Positions 33,838-47,300 of a stretch of DNA of 64,000 bases are shown here, piece by piece. The position numbers and the translations under genes were made by a program. Every line of letters starts with the position of its first letter. Positions within the stretch are counted from its first letter, which is position 1. A model generated the notes under the pieces. It made no database searches. It saw only the letters and a program-made list of their open reading frames with translations, and was not told the origin of the DNA. Where the stretch lies: contig CM119264.1 of assembly GCA_051294375.1 (NCBI GenBank), forward strand, positions 27,571,469 to 27,635,468, read 5' to 3'. The stretch is from Paraspadella gotoi. Lineage: Eukaryota; Chaetognatha.

Positions 33838-35908
33838 TTATGCCACTTTATGGATAGGGAAGCCAGGTACTCTGGAAATGAATAAACAAGGCTGTGAGAG
33901 AGTTTTGACTGATATCTTGCAGGGTCCTGCTATGACATTATCTTGTGAGAGTGATGGAGGCCTTAAATCACCATAACCTGTCCAAAGTGGCAAGAAAACC
34001 TTTTTATTAAATAAATGGATAATTATTATATTGGTTGTACCAATTTCATTACGTCGGATATCTTTGAATATCGTATTTTTCTTTATTTGTTTTCAAATTA
34101 GACTCGAAATCTCTTTGCGTTAGATCCTGTGAAAAGAATCCCTGTCGAAACGGAGGTTCGTGCGTGGAAAACTCACAAACAGGTAAAACAATCTTGATTG
34201 ATTGATTGATTGGCTGAATGATTGAATGATAAATTGAATAACTGTTTGATTTGTGGGTGGATTTTAGTTAGTCACTAGATTTTTGACTTGTTTTATTTGT
34301 GTTGCTTAATTTGCCGTTTATTGCAGTAAATTGGATAGAATTTTTGATTGAAAATGCTCGATGTGATTAGATAGACTGCTTGATGATTACCCCTCTCCAG
34401 GCTACGAAATGAATCTGTCCTCCTGGTTTCGTTGTCGCAATTGCGAGAGAACATCAAACGGAGTGTCTTTCTTCTCTTCTGCAAAAATGGCGCAACTTGC
34501 GTCGACAAGATACAACGACTTACGAAATGCATGTATAAATTGAAAAATATTTATTAATATTAATATTTATTAATGAGTATTTTATCAACTGAATACGCGA
34601 CTAGCCATTTCCCTTTAGATTCGCCGCCGGTTTCCGCGTCGAGATTGCGACCTGACGTCGACGGCCAGAAAATCCCGCGATGTGAGATGCGTCGTGTCGT
34701 CCCCTATCTGCCGACGGCAAGAATTTTGATACATAAGGTAATTTAAAAGTAATAGATAATTTATCGTAAATATTCCCGAAATATTAAGCGCTCTTTTCAA
34801 CATGCCTACGAAATCTAAACATATTGTCCAGTTGTTTCAAACTAANNNNNNNNNNNNNNNNNNNNNNNNNNNNNNNNNNNNNNNNNNNNNNNNNNNNNNN
34901 NNNNNNNNNNNNNNNNNNNNNNNNNNNNNNNNNNNNNNNNNNNNNNNNNNNNNNNNNNNNNNNNNNNNNNNNNNNNNNNNNNNTGTCCATTGTTTAAATA
35001 AAAATTGTTTACATTGTTTAAAGGAGTAAAATTTACTGTGACATTGTTCAGAAGAAGATTTTGTTGGAATTCATAGAATTGAACTACGTCAGTCCAGTTA
35101 AAACTAACCTAAATTAAAACTAGTTAAACTTGAAAAGCTTTTATTTTCTCTGTGATTTCATGTCATCTTCTAACAGATTGAGATTTGCCGCGCAGTTCAA
35201 GACGGAATCCAAGAAGATCTCTCGGTCAAAACGATCATCAGAAATCTCGTCGTTTCCGGTTTCCCTTTATCCATGAAGTTCCAACTTCTCAAAATCATTG
35301 CGGGTAAGTTCGCCTCTTTGGGAGCAGAGGCAACTTCTTGGAAATTAGGAGATATTGAAAAAAGAAAAAGGAGTGGAAACGACGCCAATCCTTTAGCTTT
35401 TTAGTTTTTTTTAAGTTTTTAAGTTTTTAAGTTTTTTTATTAAATTAATTTTCTTTTTCCTTACGATATTTATATTAATTACTTGAAAAATTACAGTTCT
35501 TTCGAAATCCAAAGACAACTACGAAAATTTTCCTCTCAACTGCATAAGAAAAGGGAAGTTTAAATCAATGGCAGAGATTTTGGCCGCNNNNNNNNNNCAA
35601 TCCAGACGATGACGGAAGAGGCTCAAAACAAGATCTTCGTTGCCGTCAACTTCTTCGCGAGTCGCGTTGTTGAAGGAGACCAAAGTATGGTCAAGTTGTT
35701 GGCTTCGTTTGGAGAGGAATGCGACGATGGTGAGAGGCTACGAGGTCCTTGTATCGCTAAAAATAATAATTAAAACATTTTTAATTGATCAGGTCCGTGC
35801 ACAAGAGACGACGTTCTGACCGTCATCGCGAGAAGAATTCTTCCAAACAAAGAGGAATATGACGACTTTGATTTGCGGCCTTACAGAAAGCGTTTCATAA
35901 CTTGTTAA
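23096..35908 (+). CDS. DRE1: secreted dermatopontin / EGF / beta-trefoil lectin protein
   Basis: About 790 codons. Exons: 23096-23172 (signal peptide MKSAALTCLALIIISDS), 23224-23371, 24095-24194, 24381-24432, 24505-24583, 24740-24911, 25051-25213, 25394-25530, then past copy B 32485-32575, 32652-32721, 32890-32985, 33084-33234, 33299-33379, 33464-33600, 34102-34182, ~34401-34530 and ~34619-34735 (both damaged), 35177-35303, 35497-gap, 35606-35729, 35793-35908 (TAA). Dermatopontin-like units show FDFWCPRGWAISGFRS followed by DRQWAF, and later [12 protein letters not shown]. Exons at 33084-33600 form a ricin-B-type beta-trefoil with QxW motifs (GSDSQMW, GSPSQAW), a sugar-binding fold without any toxin chain. 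An EGF module follows (CRNGGSC), then an unrecognised C-terminal domain. Phases agree exon by exon except after 25530 and in the damaged exons. Paralogue of DRE2. Likely a matrix or body-fluid lectin. Confidence 0.75.
25641..31990. repeat. Copy B of the ~6.35-kb unit, error-laden
   Basis: Aligns with copy A from end to end, but up to about 31500 differs by frequent single-base insertions and deletions, in exons as often as in introns. After about 31500 the two are almost identical. The DRE1 exon equivalents (29433 onward; 30420, 30711, 30835, 31082, 31402) are all frameshifted, except 31749-31885. Confidence 0.85.
29433..31885 (+). pseudogene. Frameshifted duplicate of DRE1 exons 1-8
   Basis: The copy-B counterparts of DRE1 exons 1-8. 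The signal-peptide exon reads MKSAR then stops, the DRQW exon is out of frame, and the CTQVPRL exon reads through extra bases. Only the last exon (31749-31885) is intact. Because the errors do not respect coding sequence, an assembly artefact is more likely than a real pseudogene. Confidence 0.6.
32214..32238. other. Assembly gap, 25 N
   Basis: Placeholder gap at the right end of the duplicated region. An R1 head fragment (CTATCAATGAAGTGG, reversed) directly follows it. Confidence 0.95.
33748..34055 (+). repeat. (AAT)n followed by R1 dispersed repeat
   Basis: About 88 bp of AAT (33748-33836) run straight into a near full-length R1 copy (33840-34055) with head CACTTTATGGATAGGGAAG and tail ATTGGTTGTACCAATTTCAT. 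It lies in the DRE1 intron between the lectin and EGF exons. Confidence 0.85.
34846..34983. other. Assembly gap, 138 N
   Basis: Gap in the DRE1 intron after the damaged EGF exons. A 10-N gap at 35588-35597 also removes the end of DRE1 exon 35497 and the following intron. Confidence 0.95.
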
Positions 35909-36058
35909 TTATTAATAATAATAATTAATTCAGAAAGCGTTTCGTTACTTGTTTATTTCCCTAAAGTCTTTTTTTGCAACATTTTTTCAAAGTGATGATT
36001 AATTCTGCCTAACTTTAATCTTTTTCAATCTTGACAGGAAATCTTGGAATTTTTAAAA

Positions 36059-39000
36059 ATGGAACCTAAATCTTTTATTTTGTCTTTTTGCGCTCAACTT
36101 TTTCTCGTCTTGATCAAACGAGATAGCAGGTAGAATTAAATGTAGTTTAAAATTAAATTCAGGGATTAGAAACAGAAATGGGGAAATTTCAGAAAATATT
36201 GCCAAAGATAAACTGAGGATCGACGTCTGTAGAAATTGAGTTTTCACTCTTTTTCATTTTCCAGGATCTCGGCTCTAGAATTTTCTAACGAAGTTAAAGC
36301 GGCTGGTCCTTCCGGCCCATGGCTCAATTCCATCTATGGCGCCTTTGACTTTAAATGTCCTCAAGGTTCTGTCATCACCGGAATGAGATCCATCTATCAC
36401 AAACGACAACGGGACAGACAGTGGCCAAGTGGGCCTTTTCTCGGTGAAGTTGAAAAGTAATTTTTTAAAAATTGAAAAAAATAAAAAAAGAAAATAATAA
36501 AGAAAATTAAGTAACCTTTATTGTTTGAATCATCAATTCCAGTAGTCCACAAAGGTGTCCCCAATAAAAAAATTGCCACAATACCCCACGGAGACCATGA
36601 TAGCATACAAATATCCAACAGTAACTATTAATTAAGTTCACGAGTTCGTTTGTACAAACTACTGTGGAATGTCAGTTGGAGAGTAGCGGATGGTATTAAA
36701 AAAAAATGTTAACAACTTTAATTGATTATGATATTTGGTTTAAGCGAATATCGTTGGTAAAATTAGGTAAAGTGCTAAAATTTACTTGACTTCCTATAAA
36801 ATCGAACAAGTATTGGTTATACGTTTGTACACAAGCTGGAAGTTTTACGAAAGCCCACTTATCGTAACCGGTATACCAGAGAGAGCTCTGAGTCTAAACG
36901 AGATTCAAAATATATAATAACCTTATATCTATGTAATGAATTCGCAAGTAAGGTACCTTTCTATCAAAGTGCCAATCAAATTGACTCTCACGTTCGGATA
37001 ACAAATTAATCCTGAGTACTCTCATGCGAGCACCAAGCGGTGGAAAGTCCTGCAAAGAAAGTCAAGATGAGACAAACCATTCACGCCCAGACTCGAGAGA
37101 GAGACCAAAAGAGGAGCGGAAAACAGACATGATCCGGGCGAAGTGAGTTTACTTGAGAGGCCAATTGGGAGTGAGGGTCGAGAGACCTAGCTATCACCCC
37201 CGCAAAATGGGAGCCATCCTGCGCATTCTTATAAATCAAATTTACTTGCCCTGGGGGTTTCTTTTTTCTGGACTTATTTATTTTTTTCGTCAAGCCGCTT
37301 CTCTCTCTTTCTTTTCTTTTTTTTTTTTTTCACGTTTTTTTTTTCTTTCTTGACTGGTGTTAAATCTTTCTCGTCTTTCTTTCTCCTTTCATTTTTTTCT
37401 TTTCTTTCTTTATTTTTTTTTCTTTCTTTCTTGATTGGGGTTTTATCTTTCTCTGCTTTAAATTTTCGCTTTCACCTTTTTTCTTTTCCTTTCTTTCTTT
37501 CTTTTCTTTCTTTTTTTCTTTTCTTCCTCCTTTCTTCTCTTTCTTTCTTTCTTTCTTGTCTTTCTTTCTTTCTGTTCTTTCATCTTTTTTCTATCGTCTT
37601 CTCTTTCTTTTATTTTTCTCCTTCTTCATTAATAACTTCCGTTTCTTCTCCTCAGCTTTGCCAATCTTAATTTACACCCTCTTCTCCAAAAAAAAAAAAA
37701 GGTTTCTCTTCGATCCGTGCCGCTTCAACACTCGCGAACAAAGTAGCAGAAGTGAGATTCGATCATTCTCCATCCTCCCTCCTTCTCCTCCTCATCTTCG
37801 CCTCTTCCCCCTCCTGGTTTTTCCACCCTTACCCCCTCTCTAAACTATCCGTTCTTCTCCATCGTCGTAGTCACTCTAATCATTAGTGAGTGAGAACGAC
37901 GAGGGACTCGCTATTCGACCAGAATACACGGGCGAAAGGCCGCCACTGTTATGTCACCGACGCGCTCGATCGTTAATCGTTCATCCCGCGCCACTCCCAA
38001 TCAGATCGTATCCTGCTCACTTCGTCACTGTTTCTTTTACGATCACAAAGAGAGTATTCTTGTTTGTTCTGTGAACCTGGGAGTCCTTTACTATAGCAAC
38101 AGCTAATAGCGGATTTGCCTATAACTGAGGTCCCGAATAGACTTTTTTATTTTTAAATTTTTAATAAATATTATCTTGAATGAATTTTTAATTTAAAATT
38201 ATCTTTTTATATTCAGTATATAAAAAAACTATAGTTTTTCCCCCAGATTCATTTTTATTAATTTTTTTTTTTAAAATTATTTTTATAAAATAAATAATAG
38301 TTGCGGTGTATTTCATCAAACTGCCTTCGTGTCCATCCATTAGGCATCAGAAGGGGAATCACAACAGCTTAGGCACCATCCCAAGCGTTATGTTCCTCCC
38401 GAGTCGCTAACGACTTCCATCTGCGTGGCAAAACGAGACCGCACGTGAACTGGAAGCAAGGTTCAGGAGGGGTTGGCAATCCCCCCAATAGGCCAAAGTG
38501 GAGAATACCGGAGAGGCCCATCCAATATAGCATTACGATCGAGGTAACACGGCTGTTTCCTATAGCTATACAGATCGTTATTTTTGTTGGTTTATTATTT
38601 ATAATTTATTTTTTAAATATAACAGGGAGTTCCGACACTCACATTTGGCACAGAGGATGGACAAGATCAGAAAACAGACGCAACGAACAGCCCTGGGCTT
38701 TTAGTTGTCCGGTGAAGTTGGCTAGCATCGCGAGGCGTGAAGGTGGATCAGAGTCCCAGCTATCCTTTTTTCCTTTTTTTTTTTTTCCCTTTTTTTTTTT
38801 TTTTTTTTTGTTCCCTTTTTTTTTTTTTTTTCTCTTCCTTTCCCTTTTTTTCTTTTCCTCCCTACTTGTAGCTTCGTCCTCTCATTTAGATACTTATGTC
38901 CATGTTCTGTAAGTTTACCTATTTTCTGTTAATGACTGGTCCTGACNNNNNNNNNNNNNNNNNNNNNNNNNGGCGACTTTTCAAATTCACTTGTCTGAAG

Positions 39001-41444
39001 GTCAAACGAAGAAACGTCATTTCTTGTCATCATTTAGAGACGCGGGGATGGGTGAGTCATTATTATTTGTCAGTTACATTAATGAGTGTGTCATCAGTTG
39101 AGAGACGAGCAACAATTTTAATTCTTAAACTTATGAACCGAGAATTAAAACACCTTTTAATATTAACGTAAATAAAATAAAATCCTATAATATCCTTTAG
39201 GCCTAAAATTAGTTTGAAATTTTATAAAATTTTGTTGTAAAAGTAGAGGAGTACGTTTAAGTATCGTAGTTTAATACTTTTCACTCGACGCTCAATTTCG
39301 CCGACGACGAATTCCACTTTTGCCACGCGACGATCCCCGTCACCACCCCGCTCACGAAATGCATCGACGCCGACAACGCGAAGGCGGCGTAAATACCGAA
39401 ACCATCGACGACAACGCCGGCGATCGGCGGTACCGCCAACATGCCGATTCCCATGAAGATGGCCACGAAGCCCAGAGCATCCGTGTAGCCTTCTCGACCG
39501 GTGAGATCCTGCAGAACCAATAGCCTGAAGGTGATGGTGAGGCCGTCGAGAATTCCCCTGAAGATGGCGTAGACGGCGAATTCAGCGTAAGACGCCGCGA
39601 AGATGACGCCGACGTCGACGGCGACGCTCAGAAACATGGCGCCAGCAGCGACGGCGACGCGGCGACGCCGCAGCAAAGGCAGATCCATGGTGAAGGCAAC
39701 GAGCAGACGGCCGACGGCGCTGCCTCCGTTGGTGATCGAAGATAACGTCGACGCCGTGATTTCATCGACGCCGTGAATCTGCGAAAAACTCGGTAAAAAG
39801 TTCATTTGAACCCAAACTGCGGGGAATTGAAGGAGCTGTGCGAAGAGGAAGAGCACGATGGGCGGGCGAAGGAAAGGGGAGCGAAGAAGGTGGAGCAGCT
39901 GGACGGGAAGTTGGAGCAGGAAGTCGAGACATCGTCGACTGGTGAAGCTCTTTTCGCTGGCGGGAGGTGGAGACTCTTCGGTTCGTTGAGATCTACGCAA
40001 TGGTCGATGCAACATGCCGCCGAAACAAAGATTCAGTACAAATGCCGCGATCAGCAACAGCGCACCTTGAAGGCCGTACTCATCCAGAGCCAGAGCGACG
40101 AGAGGCGGTACCGCAAATCCCCCCAGTCCAGCGCCTAAGACCGCGAGCCCAGTGGCCAAGGCGCGGCGTCGTTCGAAGTACTGACCCAGCAAAGAGAAGG
40201 AAGGTAGACCGCAGAGGGCGCCTGCAAAGCCGACGAATAGACCGATGGAGATTCTGGAGAAGAAGTAGGAATTTTAAAATGTTTTAAATTAAATTAAATT
40301 TGAAAAATAGATGGTGGACTAATCCAAAGGTCCGGGGTTCTAGCCCGGTGGTCGCCTAGCAGTTCAGAGGGACGGGGCGCTTAACCCGCCTGTCACACGG
40401 TGTTACAGCCTGATCCGAAGCTCAGGGACTGCTTATATTGAACGGTTTTGTCACTAACATATAACAATAATTACTGTCTCTTCAAATAAAACTCTAATTT
40501 TACTTTCGGAGATTGGAACCGACCGAAAAATATTCTAGCAATTTTTTTTAAATGTGAGTTCCAGGTTCACAACCCTTAGGGTCGCGCTGGTTAAATGTGA
40601 CGGTGTCGGCATAAACAAACCTGACCTGATCCCAGTGATGGTCGGAGAGAAGGCGGCGATCAAGTATCCACCGCCCGCGCAAATTCCGCCAACTACGATA
40701 ACTTGACGCTCAGAAAATCCGCATCGTAACAACCACGACGCCAACGGGGAAAGAAAGAAATGGACGCTCAACATGGTGGACATGATCGTCGCCAGTTCGG
40801 CGCTGGACGCGTCGGGAAACTCGGACCGTAATCCGATGTAAAGTACGCCGGCGGCGTAACCCACGCCCAAAAATGTAAAGTGGAAGATGGCGCAACCGAA
40901 GACGACGGCCCAGCCCCATCCACCGTCGGGTGGTGGAGGTAGAGTTGGGTTGGTTTCCGTGGAAGGACGCGCGGCGGATTTTTCCGCAACTTCATCCTTG
41001 AACTTCGAGTCAATGTCTTTCTCGTTGTGGACGACATGTTCCGGCGGAACTGCAGCGGAAGTGTCCCCGTTGCTCGGCGGTGACGTGAATGTTGTTTTCG
41101 GCGGATCGGCGCAGTGATTTTTGAGAGAACTGATCGAAGACGCGTCGCGTTTTTCGAGATTTTTAAAGTTTTCGTTTTGTAACGAATTTGATTCTTTATT
41201 TTCCGATGGAATCGAATTGTTTGATTCGTTGGAATCATTTTCCCGCGAAATTTGGGCCGCCTTAGATTCAGTGAAGACCATTTTCTAGGTAGAATCGACT
41301 CCGGATTTTCTAGTTTTTAATTTTAAGTTGTTCAAGTTGAGAATGACAAAAATAAGTTTAACTTTTGATTAATGTGACATGAGTGTGAAGAGTTTGAAGA
41401 TTTTTTATCAGTCTTATACGTTTGGGTTGAAAATTTGTGAGTAA

Positions 41445-41543
<99 letters not shown>

Positions 41544-42314
41544 ATGATAAATGTTTCCGATTCTCGTTATCACTTCTTCTTGTTCTCGTTAAACTTCTCT
41601 CCAAAGAGAGAAATTATAAAGCCAGAAAAAACAGAGTAATTCGATGTTTTGAAAAGAGGTTATTTCCGATTCTGCTAATATGTACATTTTAACATACTTT
41701 TTTAAAAAATTTAATGTCTTGAAGGGTCGGTTCTTTTAGGTCGAGTAGATGTGTCCAGTAAATCAACTTTTCATATTCGATTCAACTAGTTAAACAAGTT
41801 TTTGGTCTTCATTTTACCTACAATTACTAATATTAAGTCTAAGAAACGAGTTGTTTCTTAGTGTCAGTCGAAATACTAGGTGTCTGAAGAGTTTTTTATT
41901 AATTTTTGTATAAGTTAATATTCTTGAAAAGATCCAATTTAGAGTTTATTTTAATTATTTCAACGATGTAACGAAGGAATGTTTACTTATTGTCAAAAAA
42001 ACATGTAATAATAATAATATTAATAATAATAATAATAATGGGACAATAATAATGAAACGAGATTACGGGGAAAAAAGCAGTTAGTTAACCACACAATAAA
42101 TGGTCCCTGAGAATTCGATGTTTATTTCTTGAAGGTAAGTTGATGACTTGAAGGTAAGTTGAAGTCTGATGACTTTCCCTCTCTCGTATCCTTTCCGTCG
42201 GTTTCTCGAGGGACGACTCCTCTCTGATTGATCAAGAGAGAAGCCAGGAGAGGCAAGCTTACCGTTGATCAAAACTGTTAAATCTAGATAGGTCCATTTT
42301 CCTTCTCACTGTGT

Positions 42315-42361
<47 letters not shown>

Positions 42362-44315
42362 TTAATCATTAATTCTATAAACTTCTTTTGTTGATTTTTT
42401 GAAGAAAAATTATTACAAAAAAAAAATATTTACATTGACTATATAAAGGTTAAGCAATGTTAACCGAAATATATGTGTTAACCTCAAAAAAAGATGTTAT
42501 ACTTCAACATTATGTCTTCATATCACATATACGATGACTCTAAAGCAATACGATATAGAGCCGACAACATTTTTCAATAGAAAGAACGATTGAAATATCA
42601 ATTATTTATAAATATTCCATTCATTTCATACAATTCTTCCCATTTAACCAAGTTGCGCAAACAGACGAAGTTCGAAGGAAATTTTGAGCTAAATTTCCAA
42701 AAGAAAGATGGTTTCTTGTTGAGTGGATTTAAAGGCTCATTTCGTCAAAACAGCAACGATCACTACTGGGAAATGAGATTCACCAAATGGCAAGGATGCA
42801 CTTGTGAAAAGGGATTCACAGGTGATTCCAACCACCAAAAGTTTTTAATTGGCATTTACAAAAAAATATATTTTTATTTACTCAATTATTATTTAGCCTT
42901 TGATATTTTTTAAATTCCCCCACCATTAAGGGGAGGCCTGCGAAATTCACTGCAAAAATTATCCGTGCAAGATCGAAGAGACTTTGACGAAACCAAATGC
43001 TGAGTTTTCATTTTATTGTCCGCCGAATCACGTGATCAGTCGGATGGTCACCGTCCTCGACAAAGACGGAGGCCTCAAGTGGGGGTTTTTAGGTGAGTGA
43101 GAGAAGAGAGAGAGAAGGGAAAACAAAGACAGAGGAAGAAAGAGAGAGAAAAAAAGAAACTAAAATCAGAATATTAAAAAGAAAATAAAAAAATAAAGTA
43201 AGGAAGAAGAATAAAAAGAAGAATGGAATAAGAAAAAAAAAAGACAAAAGAAAAAAGAAAAAACAGAAGAAAACGAGGAGAGATCAAAAGAACAATAGAA
43301 GAAGAAATGAAACAAGGGAAGAACGATAAAGAATAAGAGAAGAAGTAGAAAGAAAGAAGAGACTGGAAAAGTAGAGGGAGTAAAAAGAAACATAGAAAAA
43401 AGAAGGTGAAAAACAAAAATAAAGAAAAAAAGAAGGGAAGACAAAAGAAGAGAAAGAATAGAAACAACAAAAGAAAATAAAAGAGAAAAAAAGGATATAA
43501 AAAAAAAAAAAAAAAAAACCAGATATGAACGAAGGAAAAGAAAGAAAGGAAATAATAAAAAAGAAAAAAAGAAAAAAAAGAAAAGAGAATAAACGGAGTG
43601 AGGAAAAAATGATAGAAAAAAAGGAAAAAAAAAAATAGGAAGAAGAAATAAGAATTAAGGAAAGAAAGAGATAAAATAAAAAGAAAAGAAGATAATAAGA
43701 AAAAAAGAGAAGAAAAAAAATGAGAAACGAAAAAGGAAAAGAAAGAAGAAATAAAAAGAGAGAGAAGAAGGAGAAAAAAAAAAGCGAGGAAAATAGAAAG
43801 AGAGCGAGAGAAGAACACGAAAGAAAGAATGAGGAAGAAAAAAAAAGTAGAACAAAGACAAGATGGAATGAGTAGAAAAAAAAAACAAGAAGGGAGAATA
43901 AAAAAGAAATAAGATGAGAAGAAAACTGAAAAAACTATAACATACAAAAAAGAGAGTAAAAACGGAACAGAAAAAGTAAAAAGAAACAACGAACAAAAAA
44001 AAAAAAAAGAAAAAATATATAATAAAAAAAAAAAAAAAAAAAAAAAGAGAAAGTATAGTATAAAAAAGAAGAAAAAGAGACAAGAAGAAAACAAAAACAA
44101 AAAAAAAAAAAAAAAGAACAAAAAGAAATAAAAGAAGAAAAAAAAGAAAAAAGAAAAAAGAAAGAAGAATAAAAGAAAAAAAAATAAGGAAGAGAAAAAA
44201 AAAGGAAAAGAAAAGAAAGAAAAAGAAAAAAAAAAAAGAAACAGACGAGAAGATAGAAAAGAAGAAGAAAAGAAAAGAAGAAAGGAAAGAGAGGGAAAAA
44301 AAGTATAAAAAAGAG

Positions 44316-44368
<53 letters not shown>

Positions 44369-47300
44369 TTCAGGGGGAGGTAGGGAGGCATAAAAGAAAA
44401 GGCAAGAGAAAGAACAAAGAGCTGAATTGAAAAAAAACAGAAAAAACAGAAAAAAATTTAAAAAGTGCTTAGAACCGCAATGACAAACACACAGACAGAC
44501 AAACACAAACTGAGAAAAAACAACAGTAACAACGATAAAAAGAACAACATAAAACATTATTCACTTCCAGTTTAACTACAACAACAATAAACAAAACAAC
44601 AACAACAACATCACTCCCCCCCACAATCTCAGTGTCGTTTCTCTCCTCTTTTGGTTCGCGATGTCAACTGCGAAACTTTCTGGTTCCTCTATCGATTCAC
44701 AAAAAACACAATTAAACTTCGTTTGTCCAAAATCAGGATTGTTGTCCGGATTCGAGTACAACAAATGGTGAATAACATGATTGTGACTGATTAAAGGTTC
44801 ACATCATTTCTTCTCACTGCATCGCGATCATTTGTCCTTTTTTTTGTCAAAGGATGGACCGCTTGTCAAATTCCTTCGGTCTGGTCTGTTGTCCAGGTCG
44901 GTCCTGCACGGAACGGGAGAGAATGCCACACAGACTCCGTGACGAGAGTAAAATGAGTGAAACGACATTAAATATCAATGAATATTGTTCAAAAAATGTT
45001 AATGAAACTTCAAATAATGTTATTTATGAGAAAAAGACTTTAAAAATGAAATAATTATAAAGGTTCAATTTAATTTATATTCGATTAGAAAAAATGACTT
45101 TCACACGTTCACATTTCCACAGGGTCCGATTCTCAACGAAGACGCCGGCCCCTTAACTTCACGCTGACCCAAAATATCTTGGAATCGGAGGTCAGGCTTT
45201 TCTTTGGATTTTTTAAATAATAATATTTTATTTATTCGCTAAAAAAAATCAAAAATTGAGCTACTATGAAACCTGGTCGTGGTGGCAGAAATGTCCGTCC
45301 AATTATTCCCGACTTCACAACCGTCGAACTTGGCGTCCGTCCTTTCCCAACGTCACTTGGATTGTCGGGACGACACCGAGGACAGTTGAGCGGGGAACGG
45401 GACAGATGGAATAAAATGTCAGATGTCAAATGCCAGATGTCATAAGTCAAATGTCCGATATTTAAAATGTCAGCCCACATAAAAATTTCCAAATATTTCA
45501 TTGAAATAATTTTCGTTGTTGACCATAATTAATAATGGTTGATAAATCGACCTGTCGCTTCATAATATTACGTGAATATTCGATGAAATTGATACAACCA
45601 ATTATAATATATATCGAACGTTCAAATATTAAAATAAAAACATTCAACTGATATTTTATATTCCCAGTGTCCAAGTGGAGTTTCGTCAGACTCAAGGGTC
45701 AGGATTTGTACCTCGACGTCACGAAAAATGGCGCAGGGGAATCGATTGTGACGCTGAGGCTGCGAAACGGATCAGACTCGCAACTGTGGGCGGTGGAGGA
45801 CGGATTTCTCAGAAATCGGTGAGAGGAAAGGAAATGGAGGTAAAAATGAAGAGATTATATGCAATAGTGCTTAAAAGTCAACCTTCTGCATCTAAAATCG
45901 TTAACCAAAATTAAATTGAGCAAGAAATGCCTCATTTCAGTGAAGGATATTATCTGGACATCGGAGAAAGACAAACATTAATCGCTAACAAACAGTCCGG
46001 CTCTCCATCGCAAAAATGGAAGTAAGTCTACATTTTTTTTTATTATAATATAAAGAACATTGTCAACTTACAATAAAGATCACCCTTTGATTTTTCCGGA
46101 TCAATTCATTTAGTTAATTTCATTATTCATCCCACATTTTAAAATTCTGTATCACCGCCACGCCTTTATCTTCACCGGTTTTTAAAACCCGAATTCCATA
46201 GCACAGAAACGGCCTTCGTTCATCCTTTGGAATTTCCCAGAAATGCTCTTCGTTCGGTTTCGTGAAATTCGTGTCGATCGTGAGTAAAATTTCCCAAGAT
46301 TCGCAATCGTGTGACTGTGAGGCGATGAAATGGAATTTTCTCGGCGATTCTTTGGGATCGAAGATGATCCTCGAGGAAAAGGCGAATTTTCGAACTTGGA
46401 TCGAACGAGAAAACTTGTACCAAACGGACTGAGGCATCTTCTCTCCCGATTCGCTCGCCCAGAGACAGTTTCCCAGAATCTCCTTCGTAAAAGCTTTGAG
46501 CGCGTTACACTTTTCGCTGTAGATCGAAGTCGCGCCCGCTTGTCCGTCTTTGTACTCGACGGGCGTCGACCAATCGGGCAGACTCTCCCACATTTGAAAA
46601 TTCTGTACGACGGTGACTCCCTCGGCTTGACTCGTTTTTAAAACTCGAATTCCGTAGCAGAAGAAATGATTTCTATTTTCGATGGGCACGAACCAAGAAC
46701 GTTCCTCGTTCTGTTTAGCGAAAGAAGTTGAAACTTTGAGCAAGACTTTCCATGATTTGCAATCGTCGGAGGCAACGAATTCGAACTCAGTCGGTGATTC
46801 GAGCCAATTGTGAATGATTCGCGAAGAAAAAGCGAATTTGCCAATTTGTACGGAACGTGAAAATCGGTACCAAACCGTTTGCGGCATCGGTTGACCAACT
46901 TGGCTCGCCCAAAGACACGTGCCTGGTTTTTCTTGGGAAAAAGCTTTGATGGCATTGCAAGTTTGGCTGTAAATCGAGGAAGCGCCGGCGTGACCTCGAG
47001 AGAATTCCATCAGACCCAATCTTTCGCAGGTTTCAGGACCTGAAAGTGTTATATGACATGAAATTGGTACAACCAATATAAAAAATATATATTCATTTAA
47101 TAAATAAGCTATCTTGCCCCTGACTTTGGAAAGGCTATGCTGGTTAAAGGCATTAACACAGCAGGGCCCTGCAAGCTTTTAGCCACATAATACATATCAT
47201 TCTACCTCCAAATTGTTTACCTGATGGTTCAAGTGGCAGCTTTTCTCAAGAAAAGATATAACGTATTTTCCCGATGTCTTTAAATTTTTTTTCCCGTATG

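Noticed and set aside
37350-37843. Plus-strand frames of 95-106 codons
   Set aside because: Phe/Ser-rich translations of a TTTC tract; no splice context or domain.
39320-40287. Plus-strand frames of 67-110 codons opposite the SLC16 gene
   Set aside because: Antisense shadows of a well-supported transporter exon.
43174-44557. Minus-strand open frames of 405 and 300 codons
   Set aside because: Composed almost only of Phe, Ser and Leu; they are translations of the polypurine tract and lack any start context, splice sites or domains.
46330-46641. Plus-strand frame of 103 codons
   Set aside because: Antisense shadow of the discoidin-like exon, which has repeated conserved motifs on the minus strand.
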